A stretch of 64,000 nucleotides of DNA from Dyadobacter fanqingshengii (lineage in GTDB: Bacteria > Bacteroidota > Bacteroidia > Cytophagales > Spirosomataceae). The notes beneath the pieces were generated by a model. It did not search any database, had not been told where the DNA came from, and was given only the letters and a program-made list of their open reading frames with translations. Each line of letters begins with the position of its first letter. The stretch's first letter is position 1. The position numbers were made by a program, and so were the translations under genes. The stretch spans positions 4,638,501 through 4,702,500 of the forward strand of contig NZ_CP098806.1 of the NCBI RefSeq assembly GCF_023822005.2. The letters run 5' to 3'. Shown piece by piece: positions 43,919 through 53,613 of this stretch.

Positions 43919-45058
43919 CTATTTCAGGAGCTCGCGAGCAATTACAAGTTTTTGGATTTCAGAGGTACCCTCATAAATCTGCGTGATTTTTGCATCCCGC
44001 ATCAGTCGCTCCACATGATATTCTTTCACGTAGCCATACCCGCCATGAACCTGAACAGCCTCTGTTGTCACCCACATAGCTGTTTCCGACGCATATAGTT
44101 TCGCCATGGCCGACGCCTGGATGTAATCCTTTCCCTCATCTTTAAGCCGGGCTGCCTTGTAAACGAGCAGTCGCGCCGCTTCCACTTTTGTGGCCATTTC
44201 AGACAGTTTAAACTGAATGGCCTGGTGTTCGCTGATGGGTTTGCCAAAAGTCCTCCGTTCTTTTGAATATTTCAGGGATAATTCAAATGCGCCAGCCGCA
44301 ATACCAAGTGCCTGCGCGGCTATGCCGATCCGCCCGCCATTCAATGTGCTCATGGCGAATTTGAAACCAAAACCATCGTCTCCAATCCTGTTTTCCTTGG
44401 GGACCCTTACATCCGTAAACATCAATGTGTTGGTGTCTGAGGCCCGTATGCCCATTTTGTTTTCTTTTTTACCAACAACAAAACCCGCTAATCCCTTTTC
44501 AACAATGAAAACGTTAATTCCTTTATGCTGCTTTTCCGGATGTGTTTGCGCCATCACCAAGCAGATTTCAGCCGTGTCGCCGTTTGTGATCCAGTTTTTT
44601 GTGCCATTTAATAAATAGTGGTCTCCCTTGTCAATGGCAGTGGTATGCTGCGAAGTTGCATCTGATCCAGCTTCCGGCTCCGACAAGCAGAATGCTCCGA
44701 TCACCTGACCGGATGCAAGCTTGGTCAGATATTTCTCCTTTTGTTCAGTCGTCCCAAAGTTTTCCAGGCCCCAGCAAACCAAAGAATTGTTAACAGACAT
44801 AATCACCCCCGCTGACGCATCGATCTTTGAAATCTCTTCCATTGCAATCACGTATGACAGCGTATCCATCCCGCCGCCACCATAATCCGGCGCAACCATC
44901 ATGCCCATAAAACCCAGCTCCCCCATTTGACGAAGGAGTTCTTTGTCGAATTTTTGAACCTCGTCTCTATCGATAACGCCAGGCAGTAAGTAGTTTTCAG
45001 CAAAATTTTGGGCAGCTTCGCCGATTAGCAAATGTTCTTCACTTAGGTTGAAATCCAT
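43919..45058 (-). CDS. Acyl-CoA dehydrogenase
   Basis: 379 residues from ATG 45056-45058 (MDFNLSEEHLLIGEA), the standard length of the short-chain type. FAD/substrate motifs CLSEPEAGSDA and WITNG, and the catalytic Glu in IYEGTSEIQ. Oxidises acyl-CoA to enoyl-CoA with electrons to ETF. The closest known types are butyryl-CoA-dehydrogenase-like. Single gene, divergent from the GT-C pair. Confidence 0.94.
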   Translation of the reverse strand: MDFNLSEEHLLIGEAAQNFAENYLLPGVIDRDEVQKFDKELLRQMGELGFMGMMVAPDYGGGGMDTLSYVIAMEEISKIDASAGVIMSVNNSLVCWGLENFGTTEQKEKYLTKLASGQVIGAFCLSEPEAGSDATSQHTTAIDKGDHYLLNGTKNWITNGDTAEICLVMAQTHPEKQHKGINVFIVEKGLAGFVVGKKENKMGIRASDTNTLMFTDVRVPKENRIGDDGFGFKFAMSTLNGGRIGIAAQALGIAAGAFELSLKYSKERRTFGKPISEHQAIQFKLSEMATKVEAARLLVYKAARLKDEGKDYIQASAMAKLYASETAMWVTTEAVQVHGGYGYVKEYHVERLMRDAKITQIYEGTSEIQKLVIARELLK

Positions 45059-45238
45059 CCCGATTAATGGCGCGCTGTGTGACATGATACGATTATTCAT
45101 GAATGATGAAGAATATCAAAAATATGTTTTTGGCTTATGGTATGCAAGCATACTGTTTATAACGTATTAAAACTTTGCTGATTGCTACCCTATTTCAAGA
45201 AAAGTTGTCTTAAGTTTGCTCAAATTTTGCTGCAAAAA

Positions 45239-46507
45239 ATGCCCGTTCTTACTGTTTTTTATATAAAACTCCTTATCAATCTCCTGCTGACGTTTGGAAT
45301 AATCTGGACTATCAGCAAGTCAGGTCTATTTGCTAAGTGGCAGAAAGAGAACGAGAAAGTGATATTAGGGCTTGCTTTTGTTCTGCTCAGGCTCATTCCC
45401 TGGATCGGCATTTTTCTTATTGTCAACGAAGATCCAAGAGGCGACATTCCTTTCTTTTTTTACAAAGCAGAAGCCGCAAAGAGAGGCGGTTTCGTTTATC
45501 GCGACTTCTGGTCTTACCACGCGCCGCTATATGCCTACATTATCAGTCTGCCTGTGTGGATCTGGCACAATTCCCGCGCTATTGTACTGTTTATGGTCCT
45601 GATGGAGAGTTTTATCCTTTGGCTTACTTACAGCACTTACAAAAGCCGGATCAACAATGCATTACAACTTGCGGTCATTTATTATATGCTTCCTGCCGGA
45701 TTTATGTACATTCTCGTGGATGGACAGGAAGAAGTCTGGTTTTGGGGCGCTGCGCTGATCCTCTGGCGCTTCACGATTAAAAAACCGGTTAATTACGAAG
45801 TTGGTATCGGGTTGCTCTATGCACTTGCCCTTCTGACGATCAAGGTAACCTTTATTTTCCTATTGCCCGCGCTTCTGTTGGTTGTTAAGAAGCCGGTTAA
45901 AATGCTTTTGGTCATGGCCGCGGTTGGTTTGCCTGCCGTTGGCTTCCTTTACTGGCAGATCGGCGACTTGTTTTTAATGCCCATTCAGCACACGGAGCAA
46001 CTCATGACGCCTAATTTGTTCTCGATCACCAGGCCGTTCATTGAGCTTGTTTTTACGGTGAATGAAAAAAAATCAACATTGATCAACTGGATCGGATTGC
46101 TATTTACTGTTTTCGTTCCTGCATTTATGGCGTACAAAGCGCGTCATAAGCATATCAATGAAGTGCTTCCGGGGATCTTTATTGCATGTTTTGTTTGCAT
46201 GATGATTTTCCAGGCCAGTGCGATGGGCGCTTATTTAATCGCCTACTTAATGGCGGTTCTTTTCGAGATCATTGATGTCCGTAAAACATTTCATGTTGTT
46301 GTCTTACTGGCGGTGAACTGGCTTACGGTCGTGCAGCCGTTTGTTTGGGTTTATATCAAACAACCTGCTTATACATCACTGGGAATGTTCAGCAACCTTT
46401 CCTACTTATTCGAATACTGCCTGCAAATCCTCAATGTGCTTTGCTTTTTCTGGATCTTGCGAGAAACCTACCGCAAAGTAGTTTCTGAAAAACTGATAAC
46501 TGCATGA
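45239..46507 (+). CDS. GT-C-like polytopic membrane glycosyltransferase (putative)
   Basis: About 422 residues with ~10 membrane helices. After the first helices comes DPRGDIPFFFYKAEAAKRGG then FVYRDFWSYHAPLYAYI, the acidic loop and YRDF/HxPL pattern of GT-C (PMT/GT39/GT83-like) enzymes, which take sugars from polyprenyl phosphates in the periplasm. Acidic residues DxxxD are therefore candidate catalytic sites. ATG 45239 chosen over an upstream TTG. It overlaps its paralogue by 4 bases. The polyprenyl-phosphate sugar synthases at 26.7 and 33 kb could supply donor. Confidence 0.75.
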   Translation: MPVLTVFYIKLLINLLLTFGIIWTISKSGLFAKWQKENEKVILGLAFVLLRLIPWIGIFLIVNEDPRGDIPFFFYKAEAAKRGGFVYRDFWSYHAPLYAYIISLPVWIWHNSRAIVLFMVLMESFILWLTYSTYKSRINNALQLAVIYYMLPAGFMYILVDGQEEVWFWGAALILWRFTIKKPVNYEVGIGLLYALALLTIKVTFIFLLPALLLVVKKPVKMLLVMAAVGLPAVGFLYWQIGDLFLMPIQHTEQLMTPNLFSITRPFIELVFTVNEKKSTLINWIGLLFTVFVPAFMAYKARHKHINEVLPGIFIACFVCMMIFQASAMGAYLIAYLMAVLFEIIDVRKTFHVVVLLAVNWLTVVQPFVWVYIKQPAYTSLGMFSNLSYLFEYCLQILNVLCFFWILRETYRKVVSEKLITA

Positions 46508-47763
46508 GCATAGTCCTGGCAAAACTGGGCATCAGCCTCATTTGTATATTACTTGCTGGAATTGTTCTTTTCAAAAGAGAAACATTGACGTCCTGGCTGG
46601 AAAGCAAGTCCATCAAGGCAATGTTAGGCACCGGATGGGCACTTTTCCGGCTTGCTCCTTTTGTTCTGATTTACTTAATAGCCGGCCTTGAACCTACGTC
46701 CGACGTAAATGGTTTCTGGGACGAAGGCAGTAAGGCTTCGCTGGGACAGGTTGTTTACCGCGATTTCTGGTCGCCTTACTCTCCGCTTTATCCCTATTTT
46801 TTAGGGGCATTCCTGAAATTCTGGTATCACCCGAAAATGATTGTGCTGGTAATGGCCATCATGGATGGCGCGGCACTTTGGGCATCTTATCATTTTTTCA
46901 GGCCCTTTCAATCAAAAGGAATTTTTCTTTTCAAATCACTTCTATACTTTCTTTTGCCAGGCGGATTGGTCCTCTGCATCGTCGGTGCGCAGGAAGATGT
47001 CTGGATGTGGCTGTTTGTGATCCTGGCTTATCTTGTCCGCGAGCGAACATTGCGCGTTGAATGGTATGCGATCATTTTAGCGATCGGGTTGCTAATGACC
47101 AAAGCGATATTTGTCTTGATCCTGGTGCCTTTGTTTATTCTGGAAAAAGACAAGTTAAGGTTAGTGATTCCGATGGCCATTGTGGGTATGATTTCGCTCG
47201 CTATTCTTTATCCATTGGTCGGCTGGGAGTTTACGCAGCCGCTGGACGAAGCCAAAACTTTGCGGGCTCCAAACATTCCTTCTATCTTGAATCCCTGGTT
47301 TTTCAACCACATTGGAGTTGGAGAAAAGTTCTGGAACTGGATCGGGCTCGTTATATCAGTTGGACTGGCTTGTCTGGCTGCATTAAGGCTTCAAAAAGCG
47401 GATTTCAGGGTCATGTTATCGCGAGTTTGGATTGTGCTTTACGCCACAATGATGATCGTGCAGCAAAGTGCTTACAGCAATTACATTTTTCTGTTCCTGA
47501 TCCCGCTTGTATTCTATGTGATTGATTGGAAAAACAATGTGCAGGTTGCATTGCTGCTGATATTTAATGTGTTGTGCGTCATTCATCCTTCATACTGGTG
47601 GCGGCTTGGGATGCCCTGCTATATGACGCCATTTGATACATTTGCCTCATTGGAATTGTTTGTAGATTATGCTATGCAGGTTTGTATCGTTTTGCTGACG
47701 GGCTATTTTGTCTGGCTGGCATTTCCTAAAAAAGACGCAGCAGTGTTTCCTTTCAAGTCATAA
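46504..47763 (+). CDS. GT-C-like polytopic membrane glycosyltransferase (paralogue)
   Basis: 419 residues, ~10 helices. EPTSDVNGFWDEGSKASLGQ then VYRDFWSPYSPLYPYFL corresponds to the acidic loop of its neighbour, and IVGAQEDVWMWL matches LVDGQEEVWFWG there. The two are old tandem duplicates, joined by a 4-base ATGA overlap. Function as above; substrates unknown. Confidence 0.75.
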   Translation: MSIVLAKLGISLICILLAGIVLFKRETLTSWLESKSIKAMLGTGWALFRLAPFVLIYLIAGLEPTSDVNGFWDEGSKASLGQVVYRDFWSPYSPLYPYFLGAFLKFWYHPKMIVLVMAIMDGAALWASYHFFRPFQSKGIFLFKSLLYFLLPGGLVLCIVGAQEDVWMWLFVILAYLVRERTLRVEWYAIILAIGLLMTKAIFVLILVPLFILEKDKLRLVIPMAIVGMISLAILYPLVGWEFTQPLDEAKTLRAPNIPSILNPWFFNHIGVGEKFWNWIGLVISVGLACLAALRLQKADFRVMLSRVWIVLYATMMIVQQSAYSNYIFLFLIPLVFYVIDWKNNVQVALLLIFNVLCVIHPSYWWRLGMPCYMTPFDTFASLELFVDYAMQVCIVLLTGYFVWLAFPKKDAAVFPFKS

Positions 47764-47805
47764 GTGTTTTTCCAAAAGCATAATTCGCTTTTCTTTAAAT
47801 CATAA

Positions 47806-47836
47806 AAAATGCCCTCGCTATTAACGAGGGCATTTT
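47806..47836. terminator. Bidirectional terminator between the GT-C pair and serS
   Basis: AAAATGCCCTCG (47806-47817) with CGAGGGCATTTT (47825-47836), a 12-bp perfect stem with 7-base loop and A/T flanks. Confidence 0.88.
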
Positions 47837-47858
47837 GCATTTAAAAGGTCTGAAACCA

Positions 47859-49151
47859 TTATTCTATAATATCAAAACCACAATAGGGAACCAGCGCGGC
47901 AGGAATTTTAACCGTTCCATCAGCCTGCTGATTATTTTCCAGCAATGCCGCCACGATGCGCGGCAATGCAAGCGCTGAGCCATTTAATGTATGCAGCAAC
48001 TGTGTTTTTTTATCTGCCGTTTTATATCTCAATTTCAATCTGTTAGCCTGATATGTTTCGAAATTAGAAACAGAGCTGCATTCCAGCCAGCGCTCTTGCC
48101 CGGCTGACCAAACTTCGAAATCGTATGTAAGCGCCGATGTAAAGCCCATATCGCCTCCGCAAAGGCGTAGAATTCGGTAGGGGAGTTCGAGTTTTCCAAG
48201 AAGACTTTTTACATGCTCCACCATTTCATCCAAGGCCTTGTAAGAATCCTCAGCCTTATTGATCTGTACAATTTCCACTTTATCAAACTGGTGCAAACGG
48301 TTCAATCCCCGGACGTGTGCGCCCCAACTTCCTGCCTCGCGCCGAAAACAGGGCGTATAAGCTACATTTTTAACAGGCAAATCGCTTTCGGCAACGATTA
48401 CGTCCCGATACAAATTGGTAACCGGAACCTCCGCAGTAGGAATCAGATAAAGGTCATCCTGTGCGTCATGATACATTTGACCTTCTTTGTCAGGCAATTG
48501 TCCCGTAGCAAAGCCTGAATCCGCATTGACTACGATCGGTGGCTGCACTTCTGTGTAACCCGCTTTTCCAGCTTCATCCAGAAAAAAAGCGATCATAGCC
48601 CTCTGAAGCCTTGCGGCTTTTCCTTTATATACCGGAAACCCTGCACCCGATATTTTGTTTCCTAACTTGAAATCAATGATAGGCGCCTGGTTTTTGCCGA
48701 GCTTCTCAATCAATTCCCAATGCGGTAATGCGCCCTTTGGTAAAACCGGTTTTTCCCCGGCTTCCAGCACATTCACATTGTCATCAGCTGTTCTCCCTTC
48801 CGGAACGCTTTCATGCGGCAAATTAGGCAGCTTCACGAGTTCCTGAAGCAGTTTGGCTTCAATGTCCTTGTGCGCTTCGTCCAGTGACTTAGAGCGCTCT
48901 TTTAACACAGCAGTTTCCGCCTTCGCAGCCTCTGCTTCCGCTGTTGCGCCAGCCTTCATGAGCCCGCCGATTTCCCTGGCTTTCGCATTGGATTCGGCTA
49001 ATGTCTCATCTAAATCCTGCTGCAATTGTCTGCGCTTCTTATCAAGTTCAATAATCTGATCTACAACTTCCGCTGCATCCTTGAAATGCTTTTTTGTTAA
49101 CCCAGCGATGGTAAAGTCTCTGTTCTCGCGGATAAAATTCGTTTGTAACAT
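47859..49151 (-). CDS. serS: Seryl-tRNA synthetase
   Basis: 430 residues. The N-terminal antiparallel coiled coil (residues ~30-100) binds the tRNA long arm; class II motif 2 is TPCFRREAGSWGAHVRGLNRLHQFDKVE and motif 3 lies near the C-terminus (GSALALPRIVAALLENNQ). Ordinary. Begins one base after the aspartate kinase stop, so it is the last gene of ribH-aspartate kinase-serS. Confidence 0.97.
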   Translation of the reverse strand: MLQTNFIRENRDFTIAGLTKKHFKDAAEVVDQIIELDKKRRQLQQDLDETLAESNAKAREIGGLMKAGATAEAEAAKAETAVLKERSKSLDEAHKDIEAKLLQELVKLPNLPHESVPEGRTADDNVNVLEAGEKPVLPKGALPHWELIEKLGKNQAPIIDFKLGNKISGAGFPVYKGKAARLQRAMIAFFLDEAGKAGYTEVQPPIVVNADSGFATGQLPDKEGQMYHDAQDDLYLIPTAEVPVTNLYRDVIVAESDLPVKNVAYTPCFRREAGSWGAHVRGLNRLHQFDKVEIVQINKAEDSYKALDEMVEHVKSLLGKLELPYRILRLCGGDMGFTSALTYDFEVWSAGQERWLECSSVSNFETYQANRLKLRYKTADKKTQLLHTLNGSALALPRIVAALLENNQQADGTVKIPAALVPYCGFDIIE

Positions 49152-49152
49152 A

Positions 49153-50511
49153 TTATGGAGCTGTAAAAATGTCTTTCATTGCATCTTCGTAATAAAACAG
49201 GCGCTCATTCAGCACATTCAATGCTTCTGCCTTGTATTTGGAATGAATGAGCAGTGACAAGTTATGTTCGGATGCACCATACGAAATCATTCGTATAGGA
49301 ATATGTTTCATTGCATCAAGCACTTTTAATGCAATTCCTTCTTTGTCCGCACTAAAATTTCCGACAATGCAAATGATATTTTGGTCGCGGTCATGCTCTT
49401 CTAAATCAGCAAATTCACGCAACTCTGCACTGATCTGTTCCAGGTTTTCGGAATTGTCAATGGTCACAGAAACCGACACCTCGGAAGTTGTGATCATATC
49501 AACCGGTGTTTTGTATTTTTCGAAAATTTCAAACACCCTACGAAGGAAGCCGTAGGCATTCAGCATACGGGTCGAATGTATGTAAATGGCGGTAATGTTG
49601 TCTTTTGCGGCAATCGCCTTAATGTCGCGATCCGAAGTTTGGTTAGCGATCAATGTTCCCGGAGCTTCCGGCTGCATTGTGTTTTTTAACCTAACCGGCA
49701 CACCGCGAAGTTTGGCTGGCGTGATCGTGCTCGGGTGCAAAATCTTGGCCCCGAAATAAGCCAGTTCCGCGGCCTCTTCAAATGTCAGCTCGCGAATTGG
49801 AAAAGTCCTTTTCACAATGCGCGGATCGTTGTTATGCATTCCATCAATATCGGTCCAGATCTGGATCTCATCCGCACGGATGGCGCCACCAATCAGAGAA
49901 GCTGTATAATCAGACCCTCCTCTTTTCAAATTATCAACCTCTTCTCGCGGGTTTCTGCAAATAAACCCTTGCGTAATGATCGTCTGTTTATCTGTATATT
50001 GGTTTAAAATTGTCACCAATTTATCCTCAATTGTAGCAAGTTCCGGTTCGCCGTCTGCATCAATGCGCATGAAATCCAAGGCTGGAAGCAACACGGAGTT
50101 TTCCCCTTTTTCTTCCAGATAAGCCTGGAACATTTTGGTGCTCAGGATTTCCCCTTCTGCAACAAGTTCTTTTTCCTGCTTAATGGTGAAAGGTTTGATG
50201 CCGATCAGTGATTTGATAAAGCCGAATTCTGTCTCAACAATGTTCTTTCCTTCTTCAAGCCCCGCCTCCGTTGAGTATAACTCCTTAATAAAGAGCAGAT
50301 AATGTGCCTTCAAATCTTCCGTGAGCGAGTTCGCTTTCGCATCGTCATAAGCTTTTGCGGCTTCGCCGATGGCGATGAGCGCATTGGTAGATCCTGATAG
50401 CGCGGACAAAACAACGATTTTGCGATTAGGATCGCCGTTAAGCAGTTCGCGGATTGAATGCATGCGTTCCGGTTTTCCTACCGAAGTCCCGCCAAATTTC
50501 CAGACTTGCAT
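49153..50511 (-). CDS. Aspartate kinase
   Basis: 452 residues from ATG 50509-50511 (MQVWKFGGTSVGKPER). The kinase domain has KFGGTSVG and the RGGSDYTASLIG stretch, and two ACT domains follow (VSVTIDNSENLEQIS ... NIICIVGNFSADKEGIALKVLD). It phosphorylates aspartate for lysine, threonine and methionine synthesis; the ACT domains suggest feedback control. Monofunctional: no homoserine dehydrogenase part. A simple tgaatgag-type low-complexity stretch lies between ribH and this start. Confidence 0.95.
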   Translation of the reverse strand: MQVWKFGGTSVGKPERMHSIRELLNGDPNRKIVVLSALSGSTNALIAIGEAAKAYDDAKANSLTEDLKAHYLLFIKELYSTEAGLEEGKNIVETEFGFIKSLIGIKPFTIKQEKELVAEGEILSTKMFQAYLEEKGENSVLLPALDFMRIDADGEPELATIEDKLVTILNQYTDKQTIITQGFICRNPREEVDNLKRGGSDYTASLIGGAIRADEIQIWTDIDGMHNNDPRIVKRTFPIRELTFEEAAELAYFGAKILHPSTITPAKLRGVPVRLKNTMQPEAPGTLIANQTSDRDIKAIAAKDNITAIYIHSTRMLNAYGFLRRVFEIFEKYKTPVDMITTSEVSVSVTIDNSENLEQISAELREFADLEEHDRDQNIICIVGNFSADKEGIALKVLDAMKHIPIRMISYGASEHNLSLLIHSKYKAEALNVLNERLFYYEDAMKDIFTAP

Positions 50512-50576
50512 ATTAGTGAATGAGTGAATTTGAATGACTGAATGAGTGAATGACCGGGTTGCCGGTGCCATGAATG

Positions 50577-51092
50577 TTAAATTGAGAATCTGGTTTGTGC
50601 AACGGCGATTTGGTGCCAGAGGCCGAGCATTTTAATCGCTGTCATGGCGGCTTCGTCTCCTTTGTTGCCGTGAACGCCGCCTGCGCGGTCGAGTGCCTGC
50701 TCCATTGTATTGGGCGTCAAAACACCAAAAATGATGGGTTTACCAGATTTCAAACTAACATTGGTAATGCCCTGTGCAACAGCGTGATTGATGTAATCAT
50801 TGTGCTTTGTTTCACCCTGGATAACCACGCCCAATGCGATGACCGCATCAATATCGCGACGTTCTGCAAACCACTGTGCGCCCAGTGTCAGCTCGAAACT
50901 TCCCGGAACATTTCCTCTTTCGATGTTTTCGGGCGTTGAGCCGTATGTGAGCAATGTTTGATAAGCACCTTCAAATAGCCTTTCGGTGACCTCGCTATTC
51001 CATTCTGCCACCACGATCGCAAACTTTTTTGAGCTAATGTCCGGCAAGCCTTCCGTATTGAAAACACTTAAATTTTTATCAGCACTTGACAT
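50577..51092 (-). CDS. ribH: 6,7-dimethyl-8-ribityllumazine synthase
   Basis: 171 residues. Substrate motifs VPGSFELTLGAQ, GVVIQGETKHNDYINHAVAQGI and FGVLTPNTMEQALDRAGG are intact. Catalyses the penultimate step of riboflavin synthesis and forms icosahedral or pentameric shells. First of three genes in its unit; the TPR gene upstream is separated by a terminator (51138-51171). I see no FMN riboswitch. Confidence 0.96.
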   Translation of the reverse strand: MSSADKNLSVFNTEGLPDISSKKFAIVVAEWNSEVTERLFEGAYQTLLTYGSTPENIERGNVPGSFELTLGAQWFAERRDIDAVIALGVVIQGETKHNDYINHAVAQGITNVSLKSGKPIIFGVLTPNTMEQALDRAGGVHGNKGDEAAMTAIKMLGLWHQIAVAQTRFSI

Positions 51093-51137
51093 AATTGAAA
51101 TCAGAGGATAATGTGAAATGATTAATTGGGCAAATAA

Positions 51138-51171
51138 AAAAGGATAAAACCTTTGTCGGCTTTATCCTTTT
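51138..51171 (-). terminator. Terminator after the TPR gene
   Basis: AAAAGGATAAA (51138-51148) with TTTATCCTTTT (51161-51171), an 11-bp stem followed by T on the minus strand, between the TPR gene and ribH. Confidence 0.82.
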
Positions 51172-51193
51172 CAGAAACAGTAATGGTTAACCA

Positions 51194-51895
51194 TTATTTG
51201 CCGACCTGTCCCTCTAAAACACCCATGTATTTCTTCGCGTTTACCACTTCCGAGGAAAGTGGAAACTCGTCAATAACACGTTTATATGTAGACACAGCGT
51301 CTGCTGGTTGATTTGCTTTTTCTTGTGCGATTGCCAATTTCATTAAATAAACGGGCGTGAAATATTCGTTTTTCTCGTAATCTGCTGCCTTTTTATAATG
51401 AGAAATAGCCTCAGCAGGTTGGTTTTTTTCAAGATACGCGTCACCAATCAAGGATTGGGCACGTGCGTGGATTAAAAGATCGGATGAACTGAATGATTGA
51501 AGATGGCTGATCGCATCATCGTATTTTCCTTGCTTTAATAATGCAACACCGGCGTAAAAATTAGCCAGATTGCTAGCGTCCGTGCCTTTATAAGAATCTG
51601 CGATAGATAAAAGTCCTTCGTTACCTCCGCTTCCGTTTAATGCTTTTTGCAATGAATCAGCCTCAAAATCGTAAACGACACTTGCAAGTGCATCCTGAGC
51701 TGTTCCCTCCTGTCCGTCAATGTAAAAGCGATATCCGGCGAAAGCAACAACAGCTAAAACGATTGCTCCTACGACACCTAATACTATCTTGCGATTTTTA
51801 ATAAAAAAAACCTCCGCTTTATTGATCTGGCCAGCCAGTGCTTCCGGAGTTTCAATAATTTCAAGCCCGGATTCGTCCGTGTTTTTCTTGCTCAT
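51194..51895 (-). CDS. Membrane-anchored TPR protein (YfgM-like)
   Basis: 233 residues from ATG 51893-51895. A cytoplasmic N-terminus, a membrane helix at ~38-56 (IVLGVVGAIVLAVVAFAGYRF), then TPR repeats (ANFYAGVALLKQGKYDDAISHL, ARAQSLIGDAYLEKNQPAEAISHYKKA, LAIAQEKANQPADAVSTYKRVI). The layout is that of YfgM/ancillary SecYEG-associated proteins, which is a plausible role. Single gene between two terminators. Confidence 0.82.
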   Translation of the reverse strand: MSKKNTDESGLEIIETPEALAGQINKAEVFFIKNRKIVLGVVGAIVLAVVAFAGYRFYIDGQEGTAQDALASVVYDFEADSLQKALNGSGGNEGLLSIADSYKGTDASNLANFYAGVALLKQGKYDDAISHLQSFSSSDLLIHARAQSLIGDAYLEKNQPAEAISHYKKAADYEKNEYFTPVYLMKLAIAQEKANQPADAVSTYKRVIDEFPLSSEVVNAKKYMGVLEGQVGK

Positions 51896-51970
51896 ATCAA
51901 TTAATTCGATTTTGGAGTGCAAAGTTATGAAAAGTAAACGAAATTTTATTGCTAAAAAACATCGGAATAA

Positions 51971-52006
51971 ACAAAAAAAACAGCGCACCGGATAACCGGT
52001 GCGCTG
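51971..52006 (-). terminator. Terminator after glyA
   Basis: Perfect 11-bp GC-rich stem CAGCGCACCGG / CCGGTGCGCTG (51981-51991 with 51996-52006), loop ATAA, then eight T on the minus strand. Confidence 0.92.
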
Positions 52007-52028
52007 CCGCTATTTGAATAACTTAATA

Positions 52029-53333
52029 TCAGAGGTACAAAGGATATTGTTTCATCCAGTTATTGATCTCACTTTTTACTCCGGCAATTTTTGCATCCTG
52101 ATCATGGTTAACAAGCACAGTATCAATAAAATCCACAATGCGCTCCATATCCGACTCAACCATTCCGCGTGTTGTAACAGCAGCCGTTCCAACGCGGATA
52201 CCCGAAGTGACCATTGGTGATTTGTCATCGAAGGGAACCATATTCTTATTAATTGTAATGTCTGCCTTGATCAACGTGTTTTCTGCCAATTTGCCAGTTA
52301 GACCTGGATTTTGACCACTTTTCGTGCGAAGGTCGATCAGCATTAAATGGTTATCTGTTCCGCCGGAAATAATGCCGTAACCTTTATCTGTAAATGCTTT
52401 GGCCATCGCCTGCGCATTTTTCTTAACCTGCACTGCGTAGTTATAATAACCTTCGCTCAATGCTTCTCCGAAAGCAATCGCTTTCGCCGCAATGATGTGC
52501 TCCAATGGTCCGCCCTGCGTTCCTGGGAATACACCAGAATCCAAAAGGGATGACATGGTGCGCAGCTGACCTTTTGGTGTTTTGATGCCAAACGGATTCT
52601 CAAAATCATTACGCATCATAATCACACCGCCGCGTGGCCCGCGAAGGGTTTTATGTGTTGTGGTTGTTACTATGTGACAATGATCGAATGGATCGTTCAG
52701 CAAACCTTTGGCGATCAGGCCAGCAGGGTGGGCGATATCCGCCATTAACAATGCGCCAACCTGATCGGCAATTGCACGCAGACGCTCGTAATCCCAGTCG
52801 CGGCTATAAGCCGAAGCACCGCAGATCAACAGTTTTGGACGCTCTCTTACAGCAGTTTCCTCCACTTTGTCCCAATCTATCAATCCAGTTTCTGCTTCTA
52901 CTCCGTAAAATATAGGCTGAAAATATTTTCCTGAAATGTTAACCGGCGATCCGTGCGTCAAGTGACCACCATGTGCCAGGTTGAAACCCATAATTTTATC
53001 GCCAGGGTTAAGGCATGCAAGGAACACAGCCGTGTTGGCCTGTGCACCCGAATGTGGCTGAACGTTTGCCCAGGTAGCGCCGAAAAGCTCCTTCAAACGG
53101 TCAATGGCAATTTGTTCGATTTCATCTACAACCTCACACCCGCCGTAATAACGCTTGCCTGGCAGTCCTTCTGCATATTTGTTCGTCAAAACGCTTCCAG
53201 CCGCTTCCATCACCTGTCTGGACGTGAAGTTTTCTGACGCGATCAGCTCAATGCCGGATTCCTGACGGTGCTTTTCTCTATTGATAAGATCAAAAATGGT
53301 GGTGTCACGTTCAACGCTTGTGAGAGTAGACAT
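52029..53333 (-). CDS. glyA: Serine hydroxymethyltransferase
   Basis: 434 residues from ATG 53331-53333. PLP lysine in [16 protein letters not shown]-terminal [19 protein letters not shown] and [12 protein letters not shown] motifs present. Converts serine and tetrahydrofolate to glycine and methylene-THF. The frame remains open upstream but without family sequence. A TATTTTTG -7-like box lies 45-52 bases before the start. Single gene with strong terminator; divergent from nagB. Confidence 0.97.
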   Translation of the reverse strand: MSTLTSVERDTTIFDLINREKHRQESGIELIASENFTSRQVMEAAGSVLTNKYAEGLPGKRYYGGCEVVDEIEQIAIDRLKELFGATWANVQPHSGAQANTAVFLACLNPGDKIMGFNLAHGGHLTHGSPVNISGKYFQPIFYGVEAETGLIDWDKVEETAVRERPKLLICGASAYSRDWDYERLRAIADQVGALLMADIAHPAGLIAKGLLNDPFDHCHIVTTTTHKTLRGPRGGVIMMRNDFENPFGIKTPKGQLRTMSSLLDSGVFPGTQGGPLEHIIAAKAIAFGEALSEGYYNYAVQVKKNAQAMAKAFTDKGYGIISGGTDNHLMLIDLRTKSGQNPGLTGKLAENTLIKADITINKNMVPFDDKSPMVTSGIRVGTAAVTTRGMVESDMERIVDFIDTVLVNHDQDAKIAGVKSEINNWMKQYPLYL

Positions 53334-53377
53334 GGATAGTATAGGGAAAATGGTGTGATGTTTTGTAGATTGAGATA

Positions 53378-53385
53378 CAAAAATA
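53378..53385 (-). promoter_or_regulatory. Possible -7 box of the glyA promoter
   Basis: TATTTTTG on the minus strand fits TAnnTTTG, 45 bases before the glyA start. No clear -33 box at the expected distance. Confidence 0.35.
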
Positions 53386-53613
53386 CAATCAATTATTTTG
53401 GAATGAAAAAAACGGACGTACTTTCTCCTCCTTGGTCGGGGAGCGGAGCGGCGAATTGGGTCAAGTGGCCCCAATCCGATTAATACGAGTATATTTTTGA
53501 TAACAGTTATTTTTAAATTTTTTTAATAATATTCGTTTTGAGTTGTATTTTTGCCGATGTTATCCTACCCCTGAACTATTCATAAACTCTTATAAAACAA
53601 TTCAAGCAGCAAT

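Noticed and set aside
50513..50555. Low-complexity tgaatgag-like stretch between ribH and aspartate kinase
   Set aside because: Simple repetitive sequence without symmetry; no reason to call it a regulatory element.
53455..53476. ATTGGG...CCCAAT inverted repeat in the glyA-nagB spacer as an operator
   Set aside because: Only six pairs and no second site; too weak to claim.
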